DNA of 64,000 nt from Oscillospiraceae bacterium. GTDB lineage: Bacteria; Bacillota; Clostridia; Oscillospirales; CAG-272. The notes beneath the pieces were generated by a model that was given only the letters and a program-made list of their open reading frames with translations, was not told the DNA's origin and did not search any database. Both the position numbers and the translations under genes were made by a program. The DNA is taken from contig SVTP01000004.1 in the NCBI GenBank assembly GCA_015063725.1, forward strand, positions 1 through 64,000, written 5' to 3'. Below, piece after piece: positions 19,696 to 28,640 of this stretch (within the stretch, counting starts at the first letter, position 1; each line of letters opens with the position of its first letter).

Positions 19696-19764
19696 AAAAA
19701 ATTAAAAGATTATGCGAGAGGCGTTCAACTTGTAAGCCCCTTGTTTACGGTAATCGCTCGTTTT

Positions 19765-19791
19765 CGGGGCGTCGAGGACGTCGCCCCCTAC
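19765..19791 (-). repeat. 27-bp hairpin unit, arm 1 of inverted pair
   Basis: CGGGGCGTCGAGGACGTCGCCCCCTAC, exact reverse complement of 19878-19904. Confidence 0.85.
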
Positions 19792-19877
19792 AAATGTTGT
19801 TTACCTTGTGCAAGTTTGATGCACATATATTTTTGATAAACAATAAAATGCTGAAAAGCAGAAGGAAAAGATTCCTC

Positions 19878-19904
19878 GTAGGGGGCGACGTCCTCGACGC
19901 CCCG
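19878..19904 (+). repeat. 27-bp hairpin unit, arm 2 of inverted pair
   Basis: GTAGGGGGCGACGTCCTCGACGCCCCG. Confidence 0.85.
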
Positions 19905-20011
19905 CTGCTAAAAATTTTAGAAAACAAAAAGCGGATAAACAATAGTAATTGTTCTTGCAAAACGAACGCCCGCCAAAATGGCGGGCGGGATATATTTCAA
20001 TTATGTGTGTA

Positions 20012-20554
20012 TTATAAGCGTTCTTTTTTCTCTTTTAGTGAATCTCTCACTTTTTTAATTTCAATCCCCTTTTGCTCTGCCATTTTGACAACATACCACG
20101 CGTTTTCCATTCCCGCGATAAAATCCATCATAAATTTGCCGTTCGCATTGTATAAGGCAATGGTTACCGTTTTGTCACCGGTTTTTTCTAATACTCTTAC
20201 ACAAGAAACATCCGACCATTGTACTTTCTTTTTGAAAAACCAAAAAGATATTTGTGAAATTTCAGTTTCATCAACAAAACATTTGTATGAGAAAGCTTCT
20301 GTGGCAAATAGCAAATTTGATGTGCCTAATACCGCAAAAATCAAAAACATATACCGCGTTTCGTGCTCTATCAGTATCCAAAGCAGTGCAAAAACGGCAA
20401 CCCCAATCAATGAGGCGCAAATGTTTGCGAGTATTTTTTTGCGAGGGTGCTGAATGAAAAAAGCCTCTTTGTATTCTATTTCCGGCATCTCTTCGGGTGA
20501 CTCTTTTGCCGAACCGAAAAGTGCTTCCGCTACAAGCTCAATAAAAAAATCCAA
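20012..20554 (-). CDS. Conserved hypothetical membrane protein with two TM segments, PH-like cytoplasmic part
   Basis: ILANICASLIGVAVFALLWIL, YMFLIFAVLGTSNLLFATEAF; DETEISQISFWFFKKKVQWSDV resembles bacterial PH-like strands. Confidence 0.6.
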   Translation of the reverse strand: MDFFIELVAEALFGSAKESPEEMPEIEYKEAFFIQHPRKKILANICASLIGVAVFALLWILIEHETRYMFLIFAVLGTSNLLFATEAFSYKCFVDETEISQISFWFFKKKVQWSDVSCVRVLEKTGDKTVTIALYNANGKFMMDFIAGMENAWYVVKMAEQKGIEIKKVRDSLKEKKERL

Positions 20555-20630
20555 AACGCAAATCCTCCTCTAAAGCATTGATAAAAGTGTTTTGTCTATT
20601 ATATCACACCTCGCGCGAAAAAGCAAGAGG

Positions 20631-20665
20631 GCGCGAAAAAGTAAAGATGTTTCCCCTCTTTTTTT
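20631..20665. repeat. About 32-bp direct repeat copy 2
   Basis: See 19661-19695. Confidence 0.5.
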
Positions 20666-20749
20666 CAAAACTTTTGGTTTGTACATAGTTTGGAAATAAA
20701 TTCGTGGTAGGATATATAATGAAGAATTATGCAAAAAAGGAAGTTGATT

Positions 20750-22171
20750 ATGAGAAACACAAAAATCGTTTGCACCCTGGGGCCCGCTTGTCTTAAAGAG
20801 GAGATCTTGGAGGAAATGCTGAAAAACGGTATGAACGTTGCGCGCTTTAACTTTTCGCACGGAACGCACGAATACCACAAAAACGCCATTGCCCTCTTTC
20901 GCAAGGTAAGAGATCGCCTCGATCTGCCTGCCGCAGTCCTGTTGGATACCAAGGGCCCCGAAATTCGCCTGAAGGATTTTGAGGGCGGCAAGATCACCCT
21001 GAAAAAGGGCGACACCTTTACCCTGACCACCGAGGATTGCATGGGCGACAAAACGCGTGCCGCTATCACCTACCCCGATCTGCCCCGTCAGCTTTCCGCA
21101 GGTGTACGCATCCTCTTGGACGACGGCAAGGTTGCCCTGACGGTAATTGACGCGAACGAGACCGAGATCCGTTGCCGCGTTGAGATTGGCGGTCCGCTCT
21201 CCAATCACAAGAGCATCAATATTCCCAACTTCCATATTGATATGCCCTATATCAGCGAGCGAGACAAAGCCGATCTGTTGTTTGGTATTGAACAGGGTGT
21301 GGACTTTGTTGCCGCTTCCTTTGTTCGTTGCAAAGAGGACGTGATCGGACTGCGCAAGTTCCTTGACTACCACGGCGGACACGATATCAAGATCATCTCC
21401 AAGATCGAAAACATTGAGGGCGTAAACAATTTTGACGCCATCCTGAACCACTCCGACGGCATTATGATCGCGCGCGGAGACATGGGCGTTGAGGTCGCCT
21501 TTGAGCGCCTGCCCGGACTCCAAAAGAGATTCATTCGCAAGTGTTATCAATCGGGTAAAATGGTCATTACCGCTACGCAGATGCTGGAATCCATGATCCA
21601 TTCCTCCACGCCTACGCGTGCCGAGATCACCGACGTTGCAAACGCCGTTTTTGACGGTACGTCTGCCGTTATGCTCTCGGGCGAGACCGCCGCAGGCGAT
21701 CACCCCGCACTCGTTGTAAAGGTTATGGCGCAGATCACAGAGCAAGCCGAAGAGGATGCCTTTGATATGGATATGTATAGCGGTATTCGCTATGACTCAG
21801 ACGCATCGGACGTGACCAACGCCATTTGCGATGCCGCCGCCACCACCGCGCGCGACGTAGGCGCAAAGGTCATTATTGCGGTTACCACATCGGGCTTTAC
21901 CGCTCGTCGCGTGTCCAAATTCCGTCCCCAACAAATGATTGTTGCGGCAACCCCCGAGCGCAAGACCTATCATCAGCTCAGCCTTTCCTGGGGTGTTGTT
22001 CCCGTTCTGGCACTCCACCAAAACAACACCGATGCCCTCTTTACCCACGCCATTGACTGCGCAAAGCAGAACGACCTGGTTGTGCGCGGCGACAAAGCCG
22101 TTATCACCGCAGGTGTTCCCCTTGGCATTGAGGGTACAACAAATCTGCTCAAGGTTCAGATCGTACAGTAA
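20750..22171 (+). CDS. pyk: Pyruvate kinase
   Basis: MRNTKIVCTLGPACL, LLDTKGPEIRL, ISKIENIEGV, IMIARGDMGVE, ATQMLESMI; no C-terminal PEP-utiliser domain. Confidence 0.95.
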   Translation: MRNTKIVCTLGPACLKEEILEEMLKNGMNVARFNFSHGTHEYHKNAIALFRKVRDRLDLPAAVLLDTKGPEIRLKDFEGGKITLKKGDTFTLTTEDCMGDKTRAAITYPDLPRQLSAGVRILLDDGKVALTVIDANETEIRCRVEIGGPLSNHKSINIPNFHIDMPYISERDKADLLFGIEQGVDFVAASFVRCKEDVIGLRKFLDYHGGHDIKIISKIENIEGVNNFDAILNHSDGIMIARGDMGVEVAFERLPGLQKRFIRKCYQSGKMVITATQMLESMIHSSTPTRAEITDVANAVFDGTSAVMLSGETAAGDHPALVVKVMAQITEQAEEDAFDMDMYSGIRYDSDASDVTNAICDAAATTARDVGAKVIIAVTTSGFTARRVSKFRPQQMIVAATPERKTYHQLSLSWGVVPVLALHQNNTDALFTHAIDCAKQNDLVVRGDKAVITAGVPLGIEGTTNLLKVQIVQ

Positions 22172-22175
22172 ATAT

Positions 22176-22209
22176 CAAAAAAGACGATTGATTTCTCAAT
22201 CGTCTTTTT
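22176..22209. terminator. Bidirectional terminator between pyk and the PstS-like gene
   Basis: AAAAAAGACGATTGA-tttc-TCAATCGTCTTTTTT. Confidence 0.75.
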
Positions 22210-23365
22210 TCATTCCAACGTATCCCGTTTGCTCAATAATGTATTGCCCTTCTTCAGAAAGGATCCATTCCACCAAGCGAGCCACGTTGGGGTTGGGATT
22301 GTTCTCATACGTCATAGCATAAACGGGTGTAATAATGGGATACGTATTGTTTTGAATGTTCTCTGCCGTAGGCGCAACTCCCTCAACGGCAATCATTTTG
22401 ACTTCGGGGTTTTGTACGATCCCCTCAAGATAGTAGCGGAAAGAATATCCGATAGAGCCCGCGCGACTTTGATAGTCGACCACTTGCTCCACAACCGCAC
22501 CCATACCCTGAATGGTCTTGGTTTCGGCTTCCATCAGAGGGGTATCCCCCATAAAGCGGATCATCATACTTTGGCTACCGCTTCCCTCGTCGCGTTGGAA
22601 CGGGATGATCTTTTCATCGTTGCCACCAACCTCGCGCCAGTTGGTGATCTCACCCGAATAGATACCCTTGAGCTGTTCAACCGTCAAGGAATTGATTGGG
22701 TTATCCTTGTGTACAAAGAAAACAAACGCTTCCCACCCGATTTGTGTATAGACAAATTCGGTTCCGCACTGCTCGGCATAGGCGACCTGCGCCTTGGAAG
22801 GTCCCGCTCCAATGAAAATATCCGTATTCCTTTGTGCAAGCAGACGATAACCGTCGCTGGTGGTGTTATATTCAAACACACCGCCATAGAGCTCGGTTTC
22901 CTTGATGTTGGGATAAACGGCATTTACAAACGCCGAATATACGGGGAACGCCGCCGATGCGCCATCAATGCGCGGCAGCTCATCGTCCGCGGTGAATTTG
23001 AGCGTTTTACTGTCGATCTTAACAATTTTAGAGTCCTCTCGGAATGGCATATACTCGTCCACGTTGATGTTGGGAGCGACATCGATGGTGATGCTTCTTT
23101 CATACTCCGCAATGCCCAACTGCACTCCGCAACAAATAAGAACTGCCAAGAACAGGCAAACGTAAGTGATGAGATAGGGCTTTCTCCTCTTGATCCAAAT
23201 AGCGGGAATGATAAATGGGAAAAAGCAAAGCAAAATAGCCCATTGCGGTGCGCCAAATGCTCCTATCACAAGAGCAATCAGCAAAACATACGGCGTTGCG
23301 ATGCACAGTGCCAGCGTGAGAAGAATTTTGATAACCCTTTTCAATCTGCTTGGTTTGGTCGACAT
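22196..23365 (-). CDS. Membrane-anchored PstS-like substrate-binding protein
   Basis: IDGASAAFPVYSAF, EITNWREVGG, RDEGSGSQSMM, AGSIGYSFRYYL; N-terminal TMs; internal ATG preferred over upstream TTG. Confidence 0.8.
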   Translation of the reverse strand: MSTKPSRLKRVIKILLTLALCIATPYVLLIALVIGAFGAPQWAILLCFFPFIIPAIWIKRRKPYLITYVCLFLAVLICCGVQLGIAEYERSITIDVAPNINVDEYMPFREDSKIVKIDSKTLKFTADDELPRIDGASAAFPVYSAFVNAVYPNIKETELYGGVFEYNTTSDGYRLLAQRNTDIFIGAGPSKAQVAYAEQCGTEFVYTQIGWEAFVFFVHKDNPINSLTVEQLKGIYSGEITNWREVGGNDEKIIPFQRDEGSGSQSMMIRFMGDTPLMEAETKTIQGMGAVVEQVVDYQSRAGSIGYSFRYYLEGIVQNPEVKMIAVEGVAPTAENIQNNTYPIITPVYAMTYENNPNPNVARLVEWILSEEGQYIIEQTGYVGMKKDD

Positions 23366-23416
23366 GGTAAGACTCCTTTCCCGATGTAAGATGAGTGTGG
23401 ACAAAAACGAAAAAAA

Positions 23417-23833
23417 TTAAAAAATATCCTGCTTTCCTTCCATGGCAAAAAGATTGCCGAAGCTCACTGTTTTGAACAGTCCGATCTTGTAGGGCTCACC
23501 TACAATGACCGAATAATTGTCCTTGTGCTCCAAGCTGACAATAATAGCGTCGGTCGGTTTTCCGTCTGCGGAGTTTACACCTGCATTCCAAACAATTCCG
23601 CTGGCTTTGATTTTCCCCTCGGAGGCAAGTTTCTTATGAATCTGCTTCAAGTCCTCAAGAACCGCTTTCGGTTCGGGGTGCTCGTTACCGTCATAACTCG
23701 CTGTCAATTCAACGGAATCATCCTCCAAAAGGACTGCTGCAAAGGGATAAAACTCGCGGTATTTTTTCATTTGTTGCTCTGCAAACGGGAGCAATTTATC
23801 AAGCAATATTTCACATTGTTCCTTCGGTGTCAT
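23417..23833 (-). CDS. Hypothetical protein
   Basis: 138-aa ORF on the coding strand of its neighbours, RBS-like AGGAGAG upstream. Confidence 0.6.
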   Translation of the reverse strand: MTPKEQCEILLDKLLPFAEQQMKKYREFYPFAAVLLEDDSVELTASYDGNEHPEPKAVLEDLKQIHKKLASEGKIKASGIVWNAGVNSADGKPTDAIIVSLEHKDNYSVIVGEPYKIGLFKTVSFGNLFAMEGKQDIF

Positions 23834-23908
23834 AGTGGTAAGTCTCTCCTTTCATTTTTCTATCGTTATGATAGCATACAATGTAAAGCTTTTCAAGCAA
23901 AATTCTTT

Positions 23909-24793
23909 TTAGCCCATCAACGCCCATGTGTTCTCCTCGGAGTACTCGATCTCCTCGGAAATCATGCTTGCCAAGGCTGCAACCTCTTGCAAGGATCTTG
24001 CTCCTTGGGTGCATATCAGCGATGCGAGCAGTCGCTCGCAAAACAGACAAAAGGACAGTCGCGTGCAAAAGTCCTCATCGTGAATCGCCTCGGTGCAGTG
24101 ACGGTAGATAAGATATGCCAAAAAGCGTTTTTGATATTCGTCTGTTTCCCCGCTCTCAGGACGGCGCATCGACGAATAGCGCAGGAAGAGTTCCTTGTGA
24201 TCGGCGTCCAAATACTCCAAAGAATTCAAGATTTCCAACCAATGCTCGTCCTCTCCCGCATCGATGGAATAGACGTGATAGATGGTATCAAGTGCGCTTG
24301 CGTAGTCGTTGTTCTCAAGGATCGCATAGAGATCTGCGCGCGCGGCGCAACCGTCAAACGGAACGTCGTCGGTGACGTCGGTAACCTCCCCGACCTCTTC
24401 CGTTTGTGCAAAATCGGGAGACGAGAGAATCAGCCTCGCCGCCTCGGGGCAAGACATGCCAAGACCGACCTCGGCAACCTTTGTAAAATTATAAAATCTT
24501 GGATGCTCGCGGCAGATGTCACAGAGATAATCCTCACCCAAGCCGAGAATGATCTTGCAAAGCCCGCGCTCGTCAAGATGGGGGCATCGCTCACCTGCGC
24601 AAAGTTGAAAGTGCGGCGTGTCATCCATCGAGATGCTCTCTTTGATGACAGAACCGTAGCCGCCCTGCAGCGCTTGATATTTTTGGAGCGTTTCTTCGTC
24701 GATATCAATTTCCCAACCGATGCAGCAGCTGTGCTCGCACCTGTCTGCTATGCATTGAAAGCGTTTGTAATATGTAGGGGCGTAAAGTTTCAT
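23909..24793 (-). CDS. fliB: Flagellin lysine-N-methylase-like protein
   Basis: KLYAPTYYKRFQCIADRCEHSCCIGWEIDID, CPHLDERGLCKI, YLCDICREHPRFYN. Confidence 0.85.
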   Translation of the reverse strand: MKLYAPTYYKRFQCIADRCEHSCCIGWEIDIDEETLQKYQALQGGYGSVIKESISMDDTPHFQLCAGERCPHLDERGLCKIILGLGEDYLCDICREHPRFYNFTKVAEVGLGMSCPEAARLILSSPDFAQTEEVGEVTDVTDDVPFDGCAARADLYAILENNDYASALDTIYHVYSIDAGEDEHWLEILNSLEYLDADHKELFLRYSSMRRPESGETDEYQKRFLAYLIYRHCTEAIHDEDFCTRLSFCLFCERLLASLICTQGARSLQEVAALASMISEEIEYSEENTWALMG

Positions 24794-25524
24794 AGGGAGT
24801 CCTTTTTATATGAGATTTGAGGCGGAGGTAAGCACGGTGGCTTCTGTCGATATGCAGAGGTATCCCGTTGATAAGATTCAATCAATTCTCCATTGATTTT
24901 TTCGGGATCACTGAAATCAAGCGCATATATCCATAATTGCGCGGGAGTTCCTGTTTCTGAAACAGTCTTATCTTTACTTGAATGAGAAAGCCTTGGAATA
25001 TAATTCCAAAACTCGCAAATGGCATTGGGGGAATCATTTTCAGGATAAGTATACTTTTCCAACCAAATTTGAGACGTATCAAAACGAGCATAAAGAGAGA
25101 TTCTCCCAAAGGAATCGTACTTTCGCATTTCCGCTTTATACCATTCACAATAGCGATCTTTATATTGATAAACAGGAACGACCCATTCAAACCCGTTCAA
25201 CTGAAAAACGCAGCCAAAGGTGGTGGAGTTCTCGCCGTGATCGGATATTTTTATCAATCGGTCAGCGTCATCGAATTCGTATGACGTATATTCTTTGCGC
25301 TTTCCTATATTTTTCAGCTTTCTTCCCTTTGTATACTGTTTGGAATAGGCAAATTTTAAAATCAAAGACGGCGTGTGAATTCCATAGTAAAAATCCGAGG
25401 GAGTTGAATACTCTACACGACTTGATTTTATATTTTCGAAATATTCCGCATTGTCAAGCGCATATTTGCGAGCATCGTTAAAACAACTGATTAAATCATC
25501 AAACTCTTGATAGTGATTTGCCAT
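24790..25524 (-). CDS. Hypothetical protein
   Basis: Start reset to MANHYQEFDDLISCF with GGCGGTGG upstream; 4-nt overlap with fliB. Confidence 0.65.
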   Translation of the reverse strand: MANHYQEFDDLISCFNDARKYALDNAEYFENIKSSRVEYSTPSDFYYGIHTPSLILKFAYSKQYTKGRKLKNIGKRKEYTSYEFDDADRLIKISDHGENSTTFGCVFQLNGFEWVVPVYQYKDRYCEWYKAEMRKYDSFGRISLYARFDTSQIWLEKYTYPENDSPNAICEFWNYIPRLSHSSKDKTVSETGTPAQLWIYALDFSDPEKINGELIESYQRDTSAYRQKPPCLPPPQISYKKDSL

Positions 25525-25548
25525 TTTTCCACCGCCTTTCTTTGCTTT

Positions 25549-25577
25549 ATTATAACACGAATCCACACGGATTGCAA
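25549..25577 (-). promoter_or_regulatory. Sigma-A-type promoter for the 25524-24790 gene and fliB
   Basis: TTGCAA-17-TATAAT on minus strand. Confidence 0.55.
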
Positions 25578-25607
25578 GGGATATTTTACAGAAGGACTCT
25601 GAACCAA

Positions 25608-25677
25608 GCCTTGATTGCAAGCAATCAAGGCGCAAATTTGCTTTGCAAATTCGCCACGGCTCACGGCATTTTGCCGT
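25608..25677. repeat. Cluster of three consecutive small inverted repeats
   Basis: GCCTTGATTGC-aa-GCAATCAAGGC, GGCGCAAATTTGC-ttt-GCAAATTCGCC (imperfect), ACGGC-atttt-GCCGT. Confidence 0.7.
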
Positions 25678-25700
25678 TTCGCGCGTGATTTCTCAAAACA

Positions 25701-25764
25701 TTCTGCCCCTGCCAAAAGAAAAGGGAACGCAATCGCGTTCCCTTTTCTTTTGGCAGGGGCAGAA
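25701..25764. repeat. Perfect 30-bp inverted repeat with 4-nt loop, overlapping 3' end of tRNA-Trp
   Basis: TTCTGCCCCTGCCAAAAGAAAAGGGAACGC-aatc-GCGTTCCCTTTTCTTTTGGCAGGGGCAGAA. Confidence 0.92.
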
Positions 25765-25826
25765 GGACTCGAACCCACGACCCATGGTTTTGGAGACCAG
25801 TACTCTACCAACTGAGCTATACCCCT
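25751..25826 (-). tRNA. tRNA-Trp (anticodon CCA), CCA encoded
   Basis: AGGGGTATAGCTCAGTTGGTAGAGTACTGGTCTCCAAAACCATGGGTCGTGGGTTCGAGTCCTTCTGCCCCTGCCA folds as cloverleaf. Confidence 0.95.
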
Positions 25827-25956
25827 GTGTGCAGTTTTTCTGCAACGCTCAATATTATATCATAGTTTTGAACAAATTGCAAGCCCTTTTGCAAAAAAAG
25901 ATAAAGTTTTTTTATTTTTCAAAAAATCCCATCCTTTTGTCAAAAAAGGCGATTGT

Positions 25957-26091
25957 AGCTATAAAGCCACACATAAAAATGGAGAAACCCGTCGATCTTT
26001 TCGACGGGTTTCAACCTTTTTAAGCATGTTTAAAATTTAATTAGAATCCGAGTTGCCATTTGAGTGTGGCTTTTGTTCTGCGCGAATTGTG
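25957..26091. repeat. MITE-like 135-bp unit, copy 1
   Basis: Outer imperfect terminal IR AAAGCCACAC...GTGTGGCTTT and inner terminator-like stem GAAACCCGTCGA..TCGACGGGTTTC. Confidence 0.75.
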
Positions 26092-26175
26092 AGTCCCCAG
26101 ACCGGCTCAATTTGATGCAGAAGACGTGATCGACCGATCGTCGCCGTACAGACGTACGGCAGAGAGGTCGAGCGC

Positions 26176-26310
26176 GGCTAAAAAGCCACACATAAAAATG
26201 GAGAAACCCGTCACTTTTTTCGACGGGTTTCAACCTTTTTAAGTATGTTTAAAATTTAATTAGAATCCGAGTTGCCATTTGAGTGTGGCTTTTGTTCTGC
26301 GCGAATTGTG
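26176..26310. repeat. MITE-like 135-bp unit, copy 2 (direct repeat, period 219 bp)
   Basis: Near identity to 25957-26091 without length change. Confidence 0.8.
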
Positions 26311-26320
26311 CCGGTCTGAA

Positions 26321-27019
26321 TCACCAAGCGTCGAATACGCGTCTGATCTTAACTCTCTTCGGTCCTTCTGCCTTCTTCTTGAGCTTGGTAGTAGCCAATT
26401 GAACGATTGCAAAGATTACGAAAATAACAAGAGCAAGAACTATGCTGAGTTTGCTTTGGCTGTAGTTGAAGAACTTAACCCAAGGAACCATAGCGGATAC
26501 CATAGCAACTACCGTAAAACCGCCAACGAAGGATGTAACAACAATAACTGCCAAACGTACAAAGTAAGTAGAGAGCAGTGCTGCAACAAGACCTGCTGCG
26601 GCTGCAACCAGGTAGTTGGGGTAAACAAAGTATGCAAACAGGAAGATTGCAAACCAAATCATGCCAAACAGTGCATATGCAAATTTTCTGTAAGCCAGGT
26701 AGCCCAAAACAGCCAGCAGAACAACACCGATGATGATGCCAACAAAGTTGGGAACGTCCCACTCAAACTTTGCCTTTGCTGCTGTAAACAGAGCGTGACC
26801 GATTGCATAGCCGCCAATGCCAAAGCAAGCAGCAGAGAGCAGCTTAACGCACTTGTAGCCGATTACACCAACCAAGAGTGCAACCAATGCGCCAAAAGCA
26901 AACAGAACCAACTCGGGGATCTTAATGCTAGCCGCAAAAGCGGAGAGCTTTTCGGTCGCCCAAACCAAGGCCTTCGGCACGTTGCCGGCGCCGAGAAATT
27001 CAAGAAACATGGAATTCAT
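26321..27019 (-). CDS. Multi-pass membrane protein (DUF4203/TMEM198-like)
   Basis: Seven or so hydrophobic segments; LVLFAFGALVALLVGVIGYKCVKLLSAACFGIGGYAIGHAL. Confidence 0.6.
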   Translation of the reverse strand: MNSMFLEFLGAGNVPKALVWATEKLSAFAASIKIPELVLFAFGALVALLVGVIGYKCVKLLSAACFGIGGYAIGHALFTAAKAKFEWDVPNFVGIIIGVVLLAVLGYLAYRKFAYALFGMIWFAIFLFAYFVYPNYLVAAAAGLVAALLSTYFVRLAVIVVTSFVGGFTVVAMVSAMVPWVKFFNYSQSKLSIVLALVIFVIFAIVQLATTKLKKKAEGPKRVKIRRVFDAW

Positions 27020-27245
27020 AGTATAACCCCTTTCAAAATATCATCCTTACGTCTTATTATACAACGAGCAGGGCGGTTTTGTCAAGGGTTCACACCAATT
27101 TTTTGCTTGGTTTTTTTCAAAATCCGCTCTTTTTGTCGTTTTTTGCAGACTTTCTCCAATCAAAACAGAATATTTACATTTTCTTGTTGAAAACTTGGCG
27201 GATTGTTTGTATAATAAAGTTTGACTACAGAACGAGGAGTTTTTT

Positions 27246-28640
27246 ATGACGCAAGCGGATCTTTACTACAAAAAAATGACTGAAACGCCCGTGGCACGCC
27301 TGATTGTCGGTCTTGGAATTCCCACAACGATCTCCATGCTCATCACGGGTGTTTACAATTTAGCAGACACCTATTTTGTTGGTGCCTTGGGAGAGAGCCA
27401 GCAGGCTGCAACAGGCATTCTGTTCACCCTGCAATCCATCATTCAGGCAATCGCTTTTATGCTTGGTCACGGCTCGGGCACCTTTGTTTCCAAGGCGCTT
27501 GCCGACAAGGACACAAAAAGCGCTACGCGATACGTTTCCACCGCGTTTTTTACGGGCATTGGCATCGGTCTTGTCCTGTCGATTGGCGGACTTCTTTGTC
27601 TGGATCCCCTGCTCCGCCTTTTGGGCAGCACTGAGACCATTCTTCCCTATGCGCGTGACTACGGCTTTTGGGTGCTGACCGCTTGCCCCATTATGATCGG
27701 CTCACTGATACTGAATAACAACCTGCGCTATGAGGGCAAAGCCTTTTATGCCATGATCGGCTTGACGACGGGTGGCATTTTGAATATTTTTGGCGACTAT
27801 TTGCTCATTCGTGTTTGCAATCTCGGCGTTTTTGGTGCGGGAATGGCAACTGCCATTTCGCAGCTCATCAGTTTTTGTATCCTCGTTGTCCTGTATTTGC
27901 GTATGGCACAAAGCACACTCTCCATTCGTGCCATCAGCCATGATGCTCGCGAGTACCTCGGCATTTGCAAGGTCGGCTTTCCTTCTCTGATCCGACAAGG
28001 TCTCAACTCGATCTCGGGCGGAATTCTGAACAACCTGACAAAGTCCTTTGGAGATGCCGCTATTGCCGCCATGAGCGTGGTCAACCGCTTCTCCTCTCTG
28101 GTCATGTTTGTCGGCCTTGGCATCGGTCAGGGCTTCCAACCTGTGGCATCCTTTAACTATCAGGCAAAAAAGTACCGCCGTGTGAAAAAAGGCTTGATCT
28201 TTACCACCGTATTCGGCTTTTGTCTGTTGACTGTTCTGGCATCCCTCGGCTTTATTTTTGCAGAACCGATTGTGTATCTTTTCCAAGAGCATCCCGACGT
28301 GCGCAAAATCGGTGTTCCTGCCCTGCGCTATGCAACAGTTGGCATTTTGTTCCTCGCGCTCTCTGTGCCCGTAAACATGCTCTACCAAAGTATTCGCCGC
28401 GCAGGAATTGCATCCCTGCTCTCACTCTTGCGCTCGGGCGCGATCTTTATTCCCGTACTGCTGATCTTACATCATCTTTTGGGGCTGACGGGCATTCAGT
28501 TGGCGCAGCCTACAGCTGACGTCATTACGGGACTTTTGTCTATTCCCTTTATGCTGTATTTTCTTAAAACCACCCCAAACGATGAGGACGTGTTGCCCGA
28601 TTTGGCAAGCGACCCCCCACAAGAAAAGGAGACCGTATGA
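27246..28640 (+). CDS. MATE family efflux transporter
   Basis: MTETPVARLIVGLGIPTTISMLITGVYNLADTYFVG and 12-TM pattern. Confidence 0.92.
   Translation: MTQADLYYKKMTETPVARLIVGLGIPTTISMLITGVYNLADTYFVGALGESQQAATGILFTLQSIIQAIAFMLGHGSGTFVSKALADKDTKSATRYVSTAFFTGIGIGLVLSIGGLLCLDPLLRLLGSTETILPYARDYGFWVLTACPIMIGSLILNNNLRYEGKAFYAMIGLTTGGILNIFGDYLLIRVCNLGVFGAGMATAISQLISFCILVVLYLRMAQSTLSIRAISHDAREYLGICKVGFPSLIRQGLNSISGGILNNLTKSFGDAAIAAMSVVNRFSSLVMFVGLGIGQGFQPVASFNYQAKKYRRVKKGLIFTTVFGFCLLTVLASLGFIFAEPIVYLFQEHPDVRKIGVPALRYATVGILFLALSVPVNMLYQSIRRAGIASLLSLLRSGAIFIPVLLILHHLLGLTGIQLAQPTADVITGLLSIPFMLYFLKTTPNDEDVLPDLASDPPQEKETV

Noticed and set aside
25491-26023. ORFs of 106-126 aa across the tRNA-Trp region
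   Set aside because: They translate the tRNA gene and palindromes and are not plausible proteins.
26092-26175. Spacer between MITE-like units as a small gene (67-aa ORF 26030-26233)
   Set aside because: ORF crosses both repeats and has no RBS or hydrophobic/domain pattern; more likely noncoding.
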